Below, piece after piece: positions 27,140-35,214 of a stretch of DNA of 64,000 nt. Both the position numbers and the translations under genes were made by a program. Position 1 is the first letter of the stretch. Each line of letters begins with the position of its first letter. The DNA is taken from assembly GCA_963716085.1 (NCBI GenBank), contig OY970288.1:4526001-4590000 (forward strand). Reading direction: 5' to 3'. The notes beneath the pieces are model-generated. The model saw nothing but the letters and a program-made list of their open reading frames with translations. It searched no databases and was not told the DNA's origin. The DNA comes from Persicitalea sp963716085. Lineage in GTDB: Bacteria > Bacteroidota > Bacteroidia > Cytophagales > Spirosomataceae.

Positions 27140-28684
27140 CTACAAATCTTCGATTCCGGCAAGATACTGCTCTGCCTGAGCAACTAACGCCTTACGATCC
27201 TCCTCCTTCATGCGTTTCAAGCTTGGGTACACCATCCCCACCCGCGGATTCTTTTCCAGCGTAGCGCGGTGGCGGTCATAAAACTGCCAGTAGAGGCTGT
27301 TGAAAGGACAGGCCCGCTCACCCGTTCGTTTCTTTTTATCGTAATGGCAGTTCCCGCAGTAGTGGCTCATCTTGTCGATGTAGTTGGCCGACGAAACGTA
27401 GGGCTTGGTTCCCACGATGCCCCCATCGGCAAACTGACTCATGCCGCGCGTGTTGGTGATCTCGACCCACTCGATGGCGTCGATGTAGATGCCCAGGTAC
27501 CAGGCATCCACCTCGTCGGGGTCGACGCCCGCCAACAAGGCGAAGTTCCCCGTAATCATCAGGCGCTGAATATGGTGGGCGTAGGCGTGATCCAGCGACT
27601 GGCCGATGGCGTGGCTCAGGCAGCGCATTTTCGTGTCGCCGGTCCAGTACCAGTCGGGCAACGGACGCGCGTGGTTCAATTTGTTCAGTGTCGCGAAGTC
27701 CGGCATTTTGGCCCAGTACACGCCCCGCATGTACTCGCGCCAGCCGATGATCTGCCGCACGAAACCTTCTACTTGCGAAAACCCGATGGTATCCTGATGC
27801 GCCCGCCAGTGCGCCACTACGGCGCCGATCACCTCCTTAGGATGCAGCAGCTTCGAATTCATTACGAAGGAAAGCCGGGCGTGGTACAGCGCCCAGCCTT
27901 CGGGCGTCATGGCATCCTGGTAATCACCAAAATGCACGAGCAGGTTTTTAAGAAAATAGTCGAGCACCGCCAAGCCTTCCTGCCGCGTCGTGGGCCAGCC
28001 AAACTTCGTCGGATCCGTCAGCCGCCCGATGGTTTTTACCCCGGCCTTCCCGATCATCGCCACTACGGCACTGACGTCCTTTTCCAGTAAAATCGGGGCG
28101 GGCCAGTGGTGCTTTTTAGGGAGCGGCTTGCGGTTGCTGGCGTCGTAGTTCCACTGGCCGGTCAGGGGTTCGTCGCCGTCCATCAGGACGCCGTGCTTCC
28201 GCCGCATCATGCGGTAAAATGATTCCATGACGTAGGTCTTCTTGCCCGCAAAATGCTCGGCCAGTTCGGTGCGCTCGCTCAAAAAATGTTCCGTGTCGTA
28301 GTACTGGGACGAAACGCCAATCTCGTACAGATCGGCGCTGAAAGCTTTTAACTGCCGGTCGAGCCGCCATTCGTCGGGAAGCTGGTACTCGAAGTGAGCG
28401 AATTCTTCCTCCTGAATGAGCTTGGCCACATTATCCGTCAGATTTTGCTGGTTCCGGGGATCGTCGAGGGTGTAGTAAACAACCCGGTGCCCCCGCTCCC
28501 TCAGGTGCTCGGCAAAGGCCCGCATAGCGAGGAAGAACGCGACGACTTTCTGAATGTGATGCGCTACGTAATCGGTTTCCTGGCGCATCTCCATCAGGAG
28601 GTAGGTTACGTCTTCGTCGGTTTGCTGGTACCACGGGTGGGCGTGATTGAGCTGGTCACCCAAAACAAGGCGAAGTGTGGGCAT
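27140..28684 (-). CDS. phrB: FeS-type bacterial photolyase/cryptochrome (prokaryotic 6-4 photolyase family)
   Basis: The 514-residue protein has the deoxyribodipyrimidine photolyase-related opening LVLGDQLN and the FeS-BCP layout. The four cysteines that hold the 4Fe-4S cluster are visible near residues 352, 441, 444 and 457 (MRCLSH, HYCGNCHYDKKK, ACPFNSLYW), and the FAD region carries NTRGMSQFADGG. These proteins repair UV (6-4) photoproducts and related lesions with light, using FAD and a lumazine-type antenna. Genes of this group occur singly, as here. The start at 28684 matches the family N-terminus. Confidence 0.92.
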   Translation of the reverse strand: MPTLRLVLGDQLNHAHPWYQQTDEDVTYLLMEMRQETDYVAHHIQKVVAFFLAMRAFAEHLRERGHRVVYYTLDDPRNQQNLTDNVAKLIQEEEFAHFEYQLPDEWRLDRQLKAFSADLYEIGVSSQYYDTEHFLSERTELAEHFAGKKTYVMESFYRMMRRKHGVLMDGDEPLTGQWNYDASNRKPLPKKHHWPAPILLEKDVSAVVAMIGKAGVKTIGRLTDPTKFGWPTTRQEGLAVLDYFLKNLLVHFGDYQDAMTPEGWALYHARLSFVMNSKLLHPKEVIGAVVAHWRAHQDTIGFSQVEGFVRQIIGWREYMRGVYWAKMPDFATLNKLNHARPLPDWYWTGDTKMRCLSHAIGQSLDHAYAHHIQRLMITGNFALLAGVDPDEVDAWYLGIYIDAIEWVEITNTRGMSQFADGGIVGTKPYVSSANYIDKMSHYCGNCHYDKKKRTGERACPFNSLYWQFYDRHRATLEKNPRVGMVYPSLKRMKEEDRKALVAQAEQYLAGIEDL

Positions 28685-28739
28685 GCGGTGTGGGGTTGTA
28701 GGTAGTAAAACCTAAACCCGGAGGCGTTGGAAAGGTTTG

Positions 28740-29024
28740 TCAATTAGGGCAGGCTTCGGCCAGGTCCCTGTCGTAATCCCTCATCAACCCTTTTGATATT
28801 TCTCCTGAGCAATTCTTTATATGCTTCCTCAGTGCGGCTTTGTAAGCTTCACAGCTTTTTTTGTCCTCCTTTACCACTTTGTCCGTGAGCGCATCAAGGA
28901 CATTACTGAGAGACTCGCTGCACGTCTCCGGCGGAATATCTTTGTCCTTATCCGAGCAGCCCAGCATGATCGAAATTCCGAGATAGGCCGTTGCGGCGAA
29001 AATAGATTTGAATATCTTTCTCAT
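28740..29024 (-). CDS. Small Cys-rich lipoprotein of unknown function
   Basis: The 94-residue protein (ATG at 29024) has a signal sequence with lipobox (IMLGC). The mature part is rich in Lys and Glu and contains four further cysteines (TCSESL, SCEAYK, NCSGEI, ACPN), possibly two disulphides. No family is recognised. The long gap to the downstream photolyase suggests separate transcription. Confidence 0.6.
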   Translation of the reverse strand: MRKIFKSIFAATAYLGISIMLGCSDKDKDIPPETCSESLSNVLDALTDKVVKEDKKSCEAYKAALRKHIKNCSGEISKGLMRDYDRDLAEACPN

Positions 29025-29275
29025 GGCATTTGAGTGGTTTGGTTCGTTCCAAACTACTGCCATGCGCCCCGGCATCCTAAAAATACCCGCTTCTTTCGAT
29101 CAAGCGGTAGGCAAACTTAGTAAGCGGTGATTTTTAGGCTCGAACCGAGTCAATCAGTAATTATTTTCAAACGATTGATATGAAATTTTTCACTGATGAG
29201 GTTGAGCCTTCTCAGGCCTTCCAAATCCCAACGCTGTCAGTAATCCCGTTTTTGAGAGCAACACCCTCCTCCCCC

Positions 29276-30163
29276 TCACCCCAACGCCTCCTTAAAAAAT
29301 CCAATCGTCCGCTGCCAGGCCAGCTCCGCCGCCTCCTTATCGTAGCGCGGCGTAGTGTCATTGTGGAAGCCGTGGTTGGCGCCTTCGTACATGTGAGCCG
29401 TGTACTCCCTGTTGTGCTTCTTCAAAGCTTCCTCGTAGGCGGGCCAGCCGGCGTTCACGCGCGTGTCGAGTTCGGCGTAGTGGAGTAGCAGGGGAGCCTG
29501 GATTTTGGGTACTTCTTCGAGGGGTGGCTGTCCGCCGTAGAAGGGCACCGAAGCGGCCAGTTCCGGCAGGCGCACGGCCATGAGGTTAGAAATGCCGCCG
29601 CCGAAGCAGAAGCCAACTACGCCGACTTTGCCGTTGCAGTCTTTGCTGTTTTTCAAGTAGTCGTAGGCCGCGATGAAATCTTCCAGCATTTCGTCTTTGT
29701 CGCGCTTGCTCTGCATGGTGCGGCCTTCGTCGTCGTTGCCGGGGTAGCCGCCGAGGGGCGTGAGGGCGTCGGGAGCAATGGAGATAAATCCAGCCAGGGC
29801 CACGCGTCGGCCCACATCCTCGATGTAGGGATTCAGCCCCCGGTTTTCGTGAACGACCACCACCCCACCGACGGGCTCACTCATTCCCGCGGGCTTCGAG
29901 AGCAGCGCCTTGATTTTTCCGCCGCCTTTGGGCGACTGGTAGGTGATGTATTCCGATTCGATGCGGGCGTCGTCGGGCTTTACCTGGATATTGCCCTGGT
30001 AGTCGGGCATGAGGAAACTCATCAGCGAGGCCACCGTGATGCCGCCCACCGCGTAGGCCGATAGTTTCTGGGCGAATTCCCGGCGGTCGAGGCGGTCGTG
30101 GGCGTAGTCGTCATAGAGGTCGAATACTTCCTGCTTGAGGTCTTCTTTTTTGATGTTGCTCAT
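29276..30163 (-). CDS. Dienelactone hydrolase family protein
   Basis: The 295-residue protein has a short N-terminal extension with DRREFAQKLSAYAVGGITV, which looks like a Tat-type or signal-anchor leader seen in the YghX-type group, followed by the hydrolase domain. The active site is readable: Glu in VVHENRGL, Cys in GFCFGGG, Asp in AELDTRV and His in NHGFHND. The family opens dienelactone or hydrolyses similar esters. It is a single gene with about 230 bases of short TTAGG-type repeats upstream. Confidence 0.92.
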   Translation of the reverse strand: MSNIKKEDLKQEVFDLYDDYAHDRLDRREFAQKLSAYAVGGITVASLMSFLMPDYQGNIQVKPDDARIESEYITYQSPKGGGKIKALLSKPAGMSEPVGGVVVVHENRGLNPYIEDVGRRVALAGFISIAPDALTPLGGYPGNDDEGRTMQSKRDKDEMLEDFIAAYDYLKNSKDCNGKVGVVGFCFGGGISNLMAVRLPELAASVPFYGGQPPLEEVPKIQAPLLLHYAELDTRVNAGWPAYEEALKKHNREYTAHMYEGANHGFHNDTTPRYDKEAAELAWQRTIGFFKEALG

Positions 30164-30390
30164 GGGTTTTAGGTTATTAGGTGTTAGGATTGGGTTGTTA
30201 GGTATTAGGTATTAGGTTATGCTACTTTGATTTCGATTGTTTACGTTCTTTTCCGAGTCCTACCAGGAAACAAGCTTTGCTATCTTGATAAGGTTGGTAA
30301 TTTAGGCAAAAAAATAAAACTCTGGGGTACTTGCTGATGCTGAAAATTTTATGATCTATCGCAAAACCCCAACACCTAACAACCCAACAC

Positions 30391-31065
30391 CTACTTTCTT
30401 TTCTTGCTGCCTAGCTTCAACTTATACGTCGCGCCAATCACCACGCCGTCGGGATTGCCGCCGCCGATGGGCACGTCCTTGAAGGCCGACAGGTCGATGC
30501 TCTGCTGCTTGTCGATCTTGAAATTGACACCCGCCTTGTAGCGCACCTGATCGAAGCTATCGCCAAGTTGGTAGAACAAGTCGGCGGACACGAAGGGGGT
30601 GAAGCGCGCGGGCGTGTCGTAGGAGAGTTCCAGTTTGTTGCGCAGGTAGCTGGCGTCGGCTACGAATGTTTCGTTGTCGTCCTTGAACTGGTTCTGGTAG
30701 CGCAGACGGTAGTCGAGTTTGAGGTTCTTGCTCAGCTTGTGGTCGTACGAGACTTCGCCGTAGAAACGGTGGTAGGGCCGGTAGTACCAGTCGGTGATTT
30801 CCTTATCGTACTTCAGGCGTCCGGCGTAGCGGTAATAGGCGCTCACTTCCCAGTGCTTGTTGAGGTTGTACGAAAGCCCCAACTCGCCCAGGTAGGCGCG
30901 GGTGACGGTGACATTGTCGCTGAAGCGGGCTTGCGCGTTGGCGTGCAACTCGAACTGACCGAAGCGGTACTGCGTGTTGACGCCCGTCCACAGGCCCAGG
31001 CCGGGGGTTTGGGCCAGGCCGCTAAGCGGCAGCAGCAGAGCCGACCACAGCCAAAGTTGGTTCAT
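30391..31065 (-). CDS. DUF2490 outer-membrane protein
   Basis: From ATG 31065 (224 aa) the protein has a signal peptide (WLWSALLLPLSGLAQ) and a series of amphipathic strands with YRYAGRL, DYRLRYQNQFK and FVADASYLRNKLELSY, typical of DUF2490, a predicted small beta barrel often found beside CotH and DUF4956 genes. Its start lies 44 bases inside the end of the DUF4956 gene, so translation is coupled. It is the last gene of the CotH-DUF4956-DUF2490 operon. Function unknown, probably envelope structure or transport. Confidence 0.82.
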   Translation of the reverse strand: MNQLWLWSALLLPLSGLAQTPGLGLWTGVNTQYRFGQFELHANAQARFSDNVTVTRAYLGELGLSYNLNKHWEVSAYYRYAGRLKYDKEITDWYYRPYHRFYGEVSYDHKLSKNLKLDYRLRYQNQFKDDNETFVADASYLRNKLELSYDTPARFTPFVSADLFYQLGDSFDQVRYKAGVNFKIDKQQSIDLSAFKDVPIGGGNPDGVVIGATYKLKLGSKKRK

Positions 31066-31741
31066 AGTCGCTGGGCGCTTCCGCGCGGGCTGAAACGAAG
31101 GATTGGGTTGTAGGAGCATAGGGATCGTAGTAAGCGGTGAGTTGAACGGAGTTTTTTATGAGGTCGATGTTGCGGATTTTCACGCGGTGGACATTCAGCC
31201 CGGTGCGGGCCTGCAGGTCGCGGAGCATTTCGTCGCGGCGGGTGGGGGCGATCAGGTCGAGGCGGTCGTAGGCAATATTTTGCCGCACTTCCGGCTGTGA
31301 TGCGGTAGTGCTTTCCAGAACGTAAAACGCGCCCAGAATCAGACCATGAATCAGCGCAGTTTGCGCCCAGCCGCCGTTGCCGATGGCGGAGATCAGGCCC
31401 ATCGCAATCACGACGAACAGGTAGGTCATGTCCTTAGCCGACAGCCCCTCGGAGCGGTAGCGGAGCATGGAAAAGACGGCGAACAGTCCGAAAGCGGCTC
31501 CCATCGACAGTTCTACCCGGCTGAGCAGGTAGGTCGTGAGGAATATGATCAGGTTGAACGCCACGAAGGTGAGGAACAAATCCGATTTGCGGTAGATCGG
31601 GTAGTAGATCAGGCGCACCAGCACGCCTACGGCCAGCAGGTCGACCAGGAGCCGGGTGAGCAGGGCCAACAGATCGAACGCGGCTTGCGACTGCGCTCCG
31701 AATCCGTCGGGTAGGCTGAGTTGTTGCAATAGCTGGGTCAT
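31022..31741 (-). CDS. DUF4956 membrane protein
   Basis: The 239-residue protein has about four hydrophobic segments and the family block GAAFGLFAVFSMLRYRSEGLSAKDMTYLFVVIAMGLISAIGN, followed by a soluble C-terminal half. DUF4956 genes are found next to CotH kinase and VTC polyphosphate polymerase genes in many bacteria. It starts 25 bases after the CotH stop and overlaps the DUF2490 start by 44 bases. The role is not known; an accessory role in polyphosphate or surface modification has been inferred from such neighbourhoods. Confidence 0.86.
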   Translation of the reverse strand: MTQLLQQLSLPDGFGAQSQAAFDLLALLTRLLVDLLAVGVLVRLIYYPIYRKSDLFLTFVAFNLIIFLTTYLLSRVELSMGAAFGLFAVFSMLRYRSEGLSAKDMTYLFVVIAMGLISAIGNGGWAQTALIHGLILGAFYVLESTTASQPEVRQNIAYDRLDLIAPTRRDEMLRDLQARTGLNVHRVKIRNIDLIKNSVQLTAYYDPYAPTTQSFVSARAEAPSDYEPTLAVVGSAAAA

Positions 31742-31766
31742 GGGTCGATAACTTCTTGAAGGTGGA

Positions 31767-33188
31767 TTATCTCAAAAACGAGGATACGGCCGTTTGGCGG
31801 GTGGCTACGTGACTTTTCAGGGCGGGCAATGCCGAAGTAAAGCTGGCCGAACCAGACAGGTAAGAATACTTTCCGCTTTCGGTGGCGGTCGGGCCGATGA
31901 CGTAGGGACTAATCAGCGTGGTGTAGCGGTCGAACAGTTCGTTCATGCGGCTCGTCGTGAAGACGTTTTCCGAGAAATCCTTCACGTACTGCTTGTATTG
32001 GGCGTAGTAAACCGGATCGTTGGCTACGTAGCGGATCAGGGGCCAGGCCGTACTGACTTCCGTCATGCCCAGCGAAACGGCGTTGCGGCCCGTGGTGGTC
32101 ATGGACTCGTTATGATCCCAGGGAATCCAGGTCAATTGCCCCGAAGTGGCCCGGTAGAGGTAGTAGTTGTGGGCCATCGCTCCGTAGGAATCCCAGTTGA
32201 CGATGGTGTTGTTGACCGCGAGGTACTTCAGAAAATGATCCACGTTGAACGTTTTTTCCAAATTCGCCCGCCAGGCAGTAGCGTCGGTGCTACGGTTGCT
32301 GGCGTTCAGGGCCGTCACAAAGGCCTGCACGTCGGAATAGTCGGCTTCGGTTTTGTTATTTTTCTTTTCAAACTGGCTCTGCAAGTAGGTCTGGAAGGTG
32401 GACTCGGGCTTGTAGATATTTCCATCGTCCTCCCCAAACTGGCTCTCGACCATCGTGTCGTCGATCACTTCCACCATCGTATAGACCCCGCAGTACTGCT
32501 TGCCCGAACCAAAATCAATATAGACCTGATAAAAGGCCGTTTGGGCGGCAGGAACGCCCGCCATCCTGAAAATATCAGACGCCGCTTTCTCGCGAATCAC
32601 AGAGTAATCGTTGAATCCCGGTGAGAAAGACAGTTCCTGAAAACCGTACATCCGCTGGTTTTTGATCTCAGGGTAATCGTCCTCGAACTTGTCGAAATTG
32701 AGTCGGAAGGGTAGCTTGTAAATACCCGACGACCAGGCCGAGCTGAGGCTGGAATTGCCTTTCAGGCGGAAACCCACCTTGGTCCAAGTTTTGCCGTTGA
32801 ATTTCACGGGCAAAGCCACGTAGGCCGGGTCTTCCGTGCTGAACGTGGTGCTGCCTCCGCCGCCAGGACCGCCCCCGCCACCAGGACCACCGCCTCCGCC
32901 CGGTCCGGCGCTTGCTCTGGCCCCAAAACTACCCCCGAATTTGGCGGCCATGTCGGTCTGGATGCTTTGCCATTCCTGGGCTGTCATCGTAATTTCCAGC
33001 GTATTGACTTTGTCCTGCGGGAAAATCGTCGTGTAGTCGGGTGCCACGTCGTTACTGTGCGAGGCTTCCGTCCAATCCGGGTTGGTCGCACCAGCCTCGA
33101 TGGGCTCGATAGCATCAATTTCGGGGGTTTGGCAGGAGACCGCCGTCAGTAGCGCGGCGGCAAACAAGATTGCGAGTTGCTTTTTCAT
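31767..33188 (-). CDS. CotH kinase family lipoprotein
   Basis: The 473-residue protein has a lipobox (LTAVSC), a short spacer with VNTLEITMTAQEWQS, a Gly-Pro-rich linker (residues 93-112) and a CotH kinase domain: GFRLKGNSSL, LPFRLNFDKF, RMYGFQELSFSPGFNDYS, IREKAASDIF, CGVYTMVEVIDDTMV and the late WIPWDHNESM. CotH proteins are atypical protein kinases first known from spore coats; in Gram-negative bacteria they face the surface and their substrates are unknown. A promoter-like motif lies 94-119 bases upstream. The gene leads the operon with DUF4956 and DUF2490. Confidence 0.9.
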   Translation of the reverse strand: MKKQLAILFAAALLTAVSCQTPEIDAIEPIEAGATNPDWTEASHSNDVAPDYTTIFPQDKVNTLEITMTAQEWQSIQTDMAAKFGGSFGARASAGPGGGGGPGGGGGPGGGGSTTFSTEDPAYVALPVKFNGKTWTKVGFRLKGNSSLSSAWSSGIYKLPFRLNFDKFEDDYPEIKNQRMYGFQELSFSPGFNDYSVIREKAASDIFRMAGVPAAQTAFYQVYIDFGSGKQYCGVYTMVEVIDDTMVESQFGEDDGNIYKPESTFQTYLQSQFEKKNNKTEADYSDVQAFVTALNASNRSTDATAWRANLEKTFNVDHFLKYLAVNNTIVNWDSYGAMAHNYYLYRATSGQLTWIPWDHNESMTTTGRNAVSLGMTEVSTAWPLIRYVANDPVYYAQYKQYVKDFSENVFTTSRMNELFDRYTTLISPYVIGPTATESGKYSYLSGSASFTSALPALKSHVATRQTAVSSFLR

Positions 33189-33281
33189 TTTTTAAAAAAA
33201 GGTGTCAGAAAGTTGAAGTGGTTTTTGATTTTTCCAATGCCGCAGAAAACTTAAAAACCTGGCGGTGTTGGTTGAAATCTT

Positions 33282-33307
33282 GTACGACTTCCTGACTAAA
33301 ATCCTTC
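33282..33307 (-). promoter_or_regulatory. Shared two-part promoter-like motif, copy 1 (upstream of CotH)
   Basis: On the minus strand CGAAGGATTT (33298-33307) is followed after exactly 11 bases by TCGTAC (33282-33287), 94 bases before the CotH start. The spacing and the CGTA-type second box fit a -35/-10 pair for an extracytoplasmic-function sigma factor. Identical copies occur at 38616 and 41130. Confidence 0.65.
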
Positions 33308-33332
33308 GGGGGCAGTGAAAAAAAAATAGAAA

Positions 33333-33416
33333 TTAGCGACCGCCGCCGTTGATGGAAAATTTTGTATCGGCGTAAATGCCGTCGCCACCGCTGGTGATGG
33401 CGAAACCGCTTTTTTT
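33333..33416 (-). pseudogene. Remnant of a Cthe_2159/DUF4353-like carbohydrate-binding protein gene
   Basis: The end of a minus-strand frame reads SGFAITSGGDGIYADTK then FSINGGGR, the repeating pattern (GDGI-AD, ISGG) of Cthe_2159-type calcium- and sugar-binding beta helices, which often accompany CotH genes. Only about 28 residues remain before the stop, and there is no start or upstream partner, so it looks like a 3' scar of a deleted gene. Confidence 0.45.
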
Positions 33417-33435
33417 GATCTTTACACGCGATCTT

Positions 33436-33477
33436 TTATAAAAAGATGCACCGAAGGCGCAATTAGCCTTCGGTGCA
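33436..33477 (-). terminator. Rho-independent terminator of the YHYH operon
   Basis: A 12-bp perfect stem (33447-33458 with 33466-33477) is followed on the minus strand by a T-rich run (TCTTTTTATAAAA). It lies 35 bases after the stop of the YHYH gene 33512-34579. Confidence 0.8.
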
Positions 33478-33511
33478 GCACAACATTGGTAGTGGTACCA
33501 ACTAACTTGAG

Positions 33512-34579
33512 TTATTTGGCGTAAGCGCCTTTCAAACAATTGATAAAGCTGTTGGATCCCGGTGCCGCCACGTGGTAGTGGTAGCCGCGCGTCGTGTCGT
33601 AATGTCCCCGGCAGTCGTCCAGATCGGTCGGTTCTTTGCCATTGGCGTCCAGTTGTGCATACATCCCGTAGCCATCCATCGCGTAACCGATCATCGCCGC
33701 GTGGCCGTCTGGCTGGGCGACTTGCTTCGACCTCCCGGTGGCGGCGTGGTAGTGGTAGCCCGCGTGCAGGTTGATGTGTCCGCCCGCGTCGTCGAATGGG
33801 GCCAGCGTGTAGGCGCCCAAAATGGCGTTGGTGGGCGCTGGCGCGTCGAACCTCACGCCGTTGAAGGCAATCCCTCTGGCACTTGGACCAGCCTGTCCAT
33901 GTTCGGCGGGGCCCCTCCGACCTCCGGCAGGCGGACCACCAGCGGGCCGATCCCCACGGGGCGGGCCACCCGCTGGCGGCCCTTGGCCATTACCGGGACG
34001 AGGGCCACCCGCCCCACCGAAGTTCATCGGCGTAGTTAGATTTACCGGCGTAATCGGGATCAGGTAGGTTTGGGTAAGGCTACTCACGTAAGAAGGCAGA
34101 CACTCGACGCAGTAGTTTTTGTATTCGGCTCCTACGTTCGGGTTGGCGGCTTGAGCGCAGTCTTCCCGGGTTTTGGTGCGGTAGACGTTACCGCTGGCGT
34201 CGTACATCTTCCAGGTGGCATCCTTGTAAAGAGTAGCCATGTTTTTGATAAAAGTACCATCCACGTCGTACACCTTCCCGTTTTCCAGCCAGATTCCGCC
34301 CTTGTCGGCCCCGTCGGCAACGTTGGTCGGACACCAGGGACCCATTTGATGGTCGGTGGGTATCCCGGCCGTTACCACTTTCAGACACTTGGTGAGGGTA
34401 CCGTCGGAAAGTGTGCAGGAAACGGTGCTTAACGTCTGGTTGGCGGTTTGGAAAAGCCCAGGATCGACGTCTCTGACCACCCGAGTCGGGTCGGTAGCGA
34501 CGTCGCCCTCCTTATTACTGGTTGCACTGATGAACACAGAGAGGACGAATACGAAAAGCGCACGGACGAGATACTTCAT
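33512..34579 (-). CDS. YHYH-domain protein (long type, with proline/glycine-rich insert)
   Basis: From ATG 34579 (355 aa) the protein has a signal peptide, a cysteine-bearing middle part (MGPWCPTNVAD, NYCVECLPSYVSS) and a YHYH domain holding the hallmark twice: HAGYHYHAATG and RGYHYHVAAPG. A low-complexity Gly-Pro-Arg insert sits at about residues 185-235. The family (PF14240) is extracellular, of unknown function; the paired HxH motifs suggest metal binding. It is the paralogue of 35215-36186, closely matching it in the IPITPVNL, FNGVRFDAPAP and DDAGGHIN segments. It ends at a terminator. Confidence 0.88.
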   Translation of the reverse strand: MKYLVRALFVFVLSVFISATSNKEGDVATDPTRVVRDVDPGLFQTANQTLSTVSCTLSDGTLTKCLKVVTAGIPTDHQMGPWCPTNVADGADKGGIWLENGKVYDVDGTFIKNMATLYKDATWKMYDASGNVYRTKTREDCAQAANPNVGAEYKNYCVECLPSYVSSLTQTYLIPITPVNLTTPMNFGGAGGPRPGNGQGPPAGGPPRGDRPAGGPPAGGRRGPAEHGQAGPSARGIAFNGVRFDAPAPTNAILGAYTLAPFDDAGGHINLHAGYHYHAATGRSKQVAQPDGHAAMIGYAMDGYGMYAQLDANGKEPTDLDDCRGHYDTTRGYHYHVAAPGSNSFINCLKGAYAK

Positions 34580-34587
34580 AAGAAAAT

Positions 34588-35202
34588 TCACACAGATAGT
34601 TTGTACTTCCTTCTTATTATCGCAAGAGCAAGTATCGCTGCAATCGACAATGCAGCCAGTCCTACGAGTGAGCCGGGAGCAAAGTTGAGCGCATCAGTGT
34701 TTTCATCCACGACCCATTCTTTGGCATTCATTTCCAGCTTCACTACGTGATTATTGTCGTCATTCAGAACGTATTGCTTTTGCGGATAGCCGTTAAGCGC
34801 CAGGATCACTTCACACTGATTGTTGTGCGTGTCCTGGAAGAAAGTGTTGCTGACGTAAAACGACTCGATTGTTTCGGGCAGATTATCCAGCTCCGCAAAC
34901 AGATTGGTTTCATGTCCGAGCTGAACCTGCACGTTGGAAAACTTCAAAGTGTCTCCGTTGGCGATTATTACGCAATTCTTTTGAAAATGCTGTATTACCA
35001 ACTGGTTGAACTCTTCCGGGGTTTTGTAGGCATCTTTTCCGAATATATAATCCACCTCCCCTTCGAAGGCAGTAAGCGCGCTTTTCATGACCAAAATGGA
35101 GCTGCCATTCTGGTTGTAAATCATCACGCTTGCCAGGTCGGGCGTGTGGGCAGAAACTGCCTTGAAACACAGCAGGAAAATTATTAACTGTACTGTTCTC
35201 AT
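34588..35202 (-). CDS. Secreted, membrane-anchored DUF6702-like protein
   Basis: The 204-residue protein has a signal peptide (LIIFLLCFKAVSAH), a soluble domain with SVMIYNQNGSSILVMKSALTAFEGEV and ELDNLPETIESFYVSN, and a C-terminal hydrophobic segment with a basic end (LALAIIRRKYKLSV). This form is typical of the DUF6702 group found next to hydrogenases or respiratory genes, but I assign it only loosely. Its stop (34588) lies nine bases before the start of the downstream YHYH gene and it begins 13 bases after the upstream YHYH stop, so all three are co-transcribed. Confidence 0.65.
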   Translation of the reverse strand: MRTVQLIIFLLCFKAVSAHTPDLASVMIYNQNGSSILVMKSALTAFEGEVDYIFGKDAYKTPEEFNQLVIQHFQKNCVIIANGDTLKFSNVQVQLGHETNLFAELDNLPETIESFYVSNTFFQDTHNNQCEVILALNGYPQKQYVLNDDNNHVVKLEMNAKEWVVDENTDALNFAPGSLVGLAALSIAAILALAIIRRKYKLSV

Positions 35203-35214
35203 GTTTGGAATTAT

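Noticed and set aside
27269..28090. A 273-residue plus-strand frame over the photolyase
   Set aside because: It is antisense to the FeS photolyase, without a start context or known motif.
31794..32624. A 276-residue plus-strand frame over CotH
   Set aside because: It is antisense to the CotH domain; the kinase motifs lie on the minus strand.
33512..34579. The Gly/Pro-rich insert in the YHYH protein as a collagen-like domain
   Set aside because: The triplet repeat is irregular and contains many non-collagen tripeptides, so it is low complexity only.
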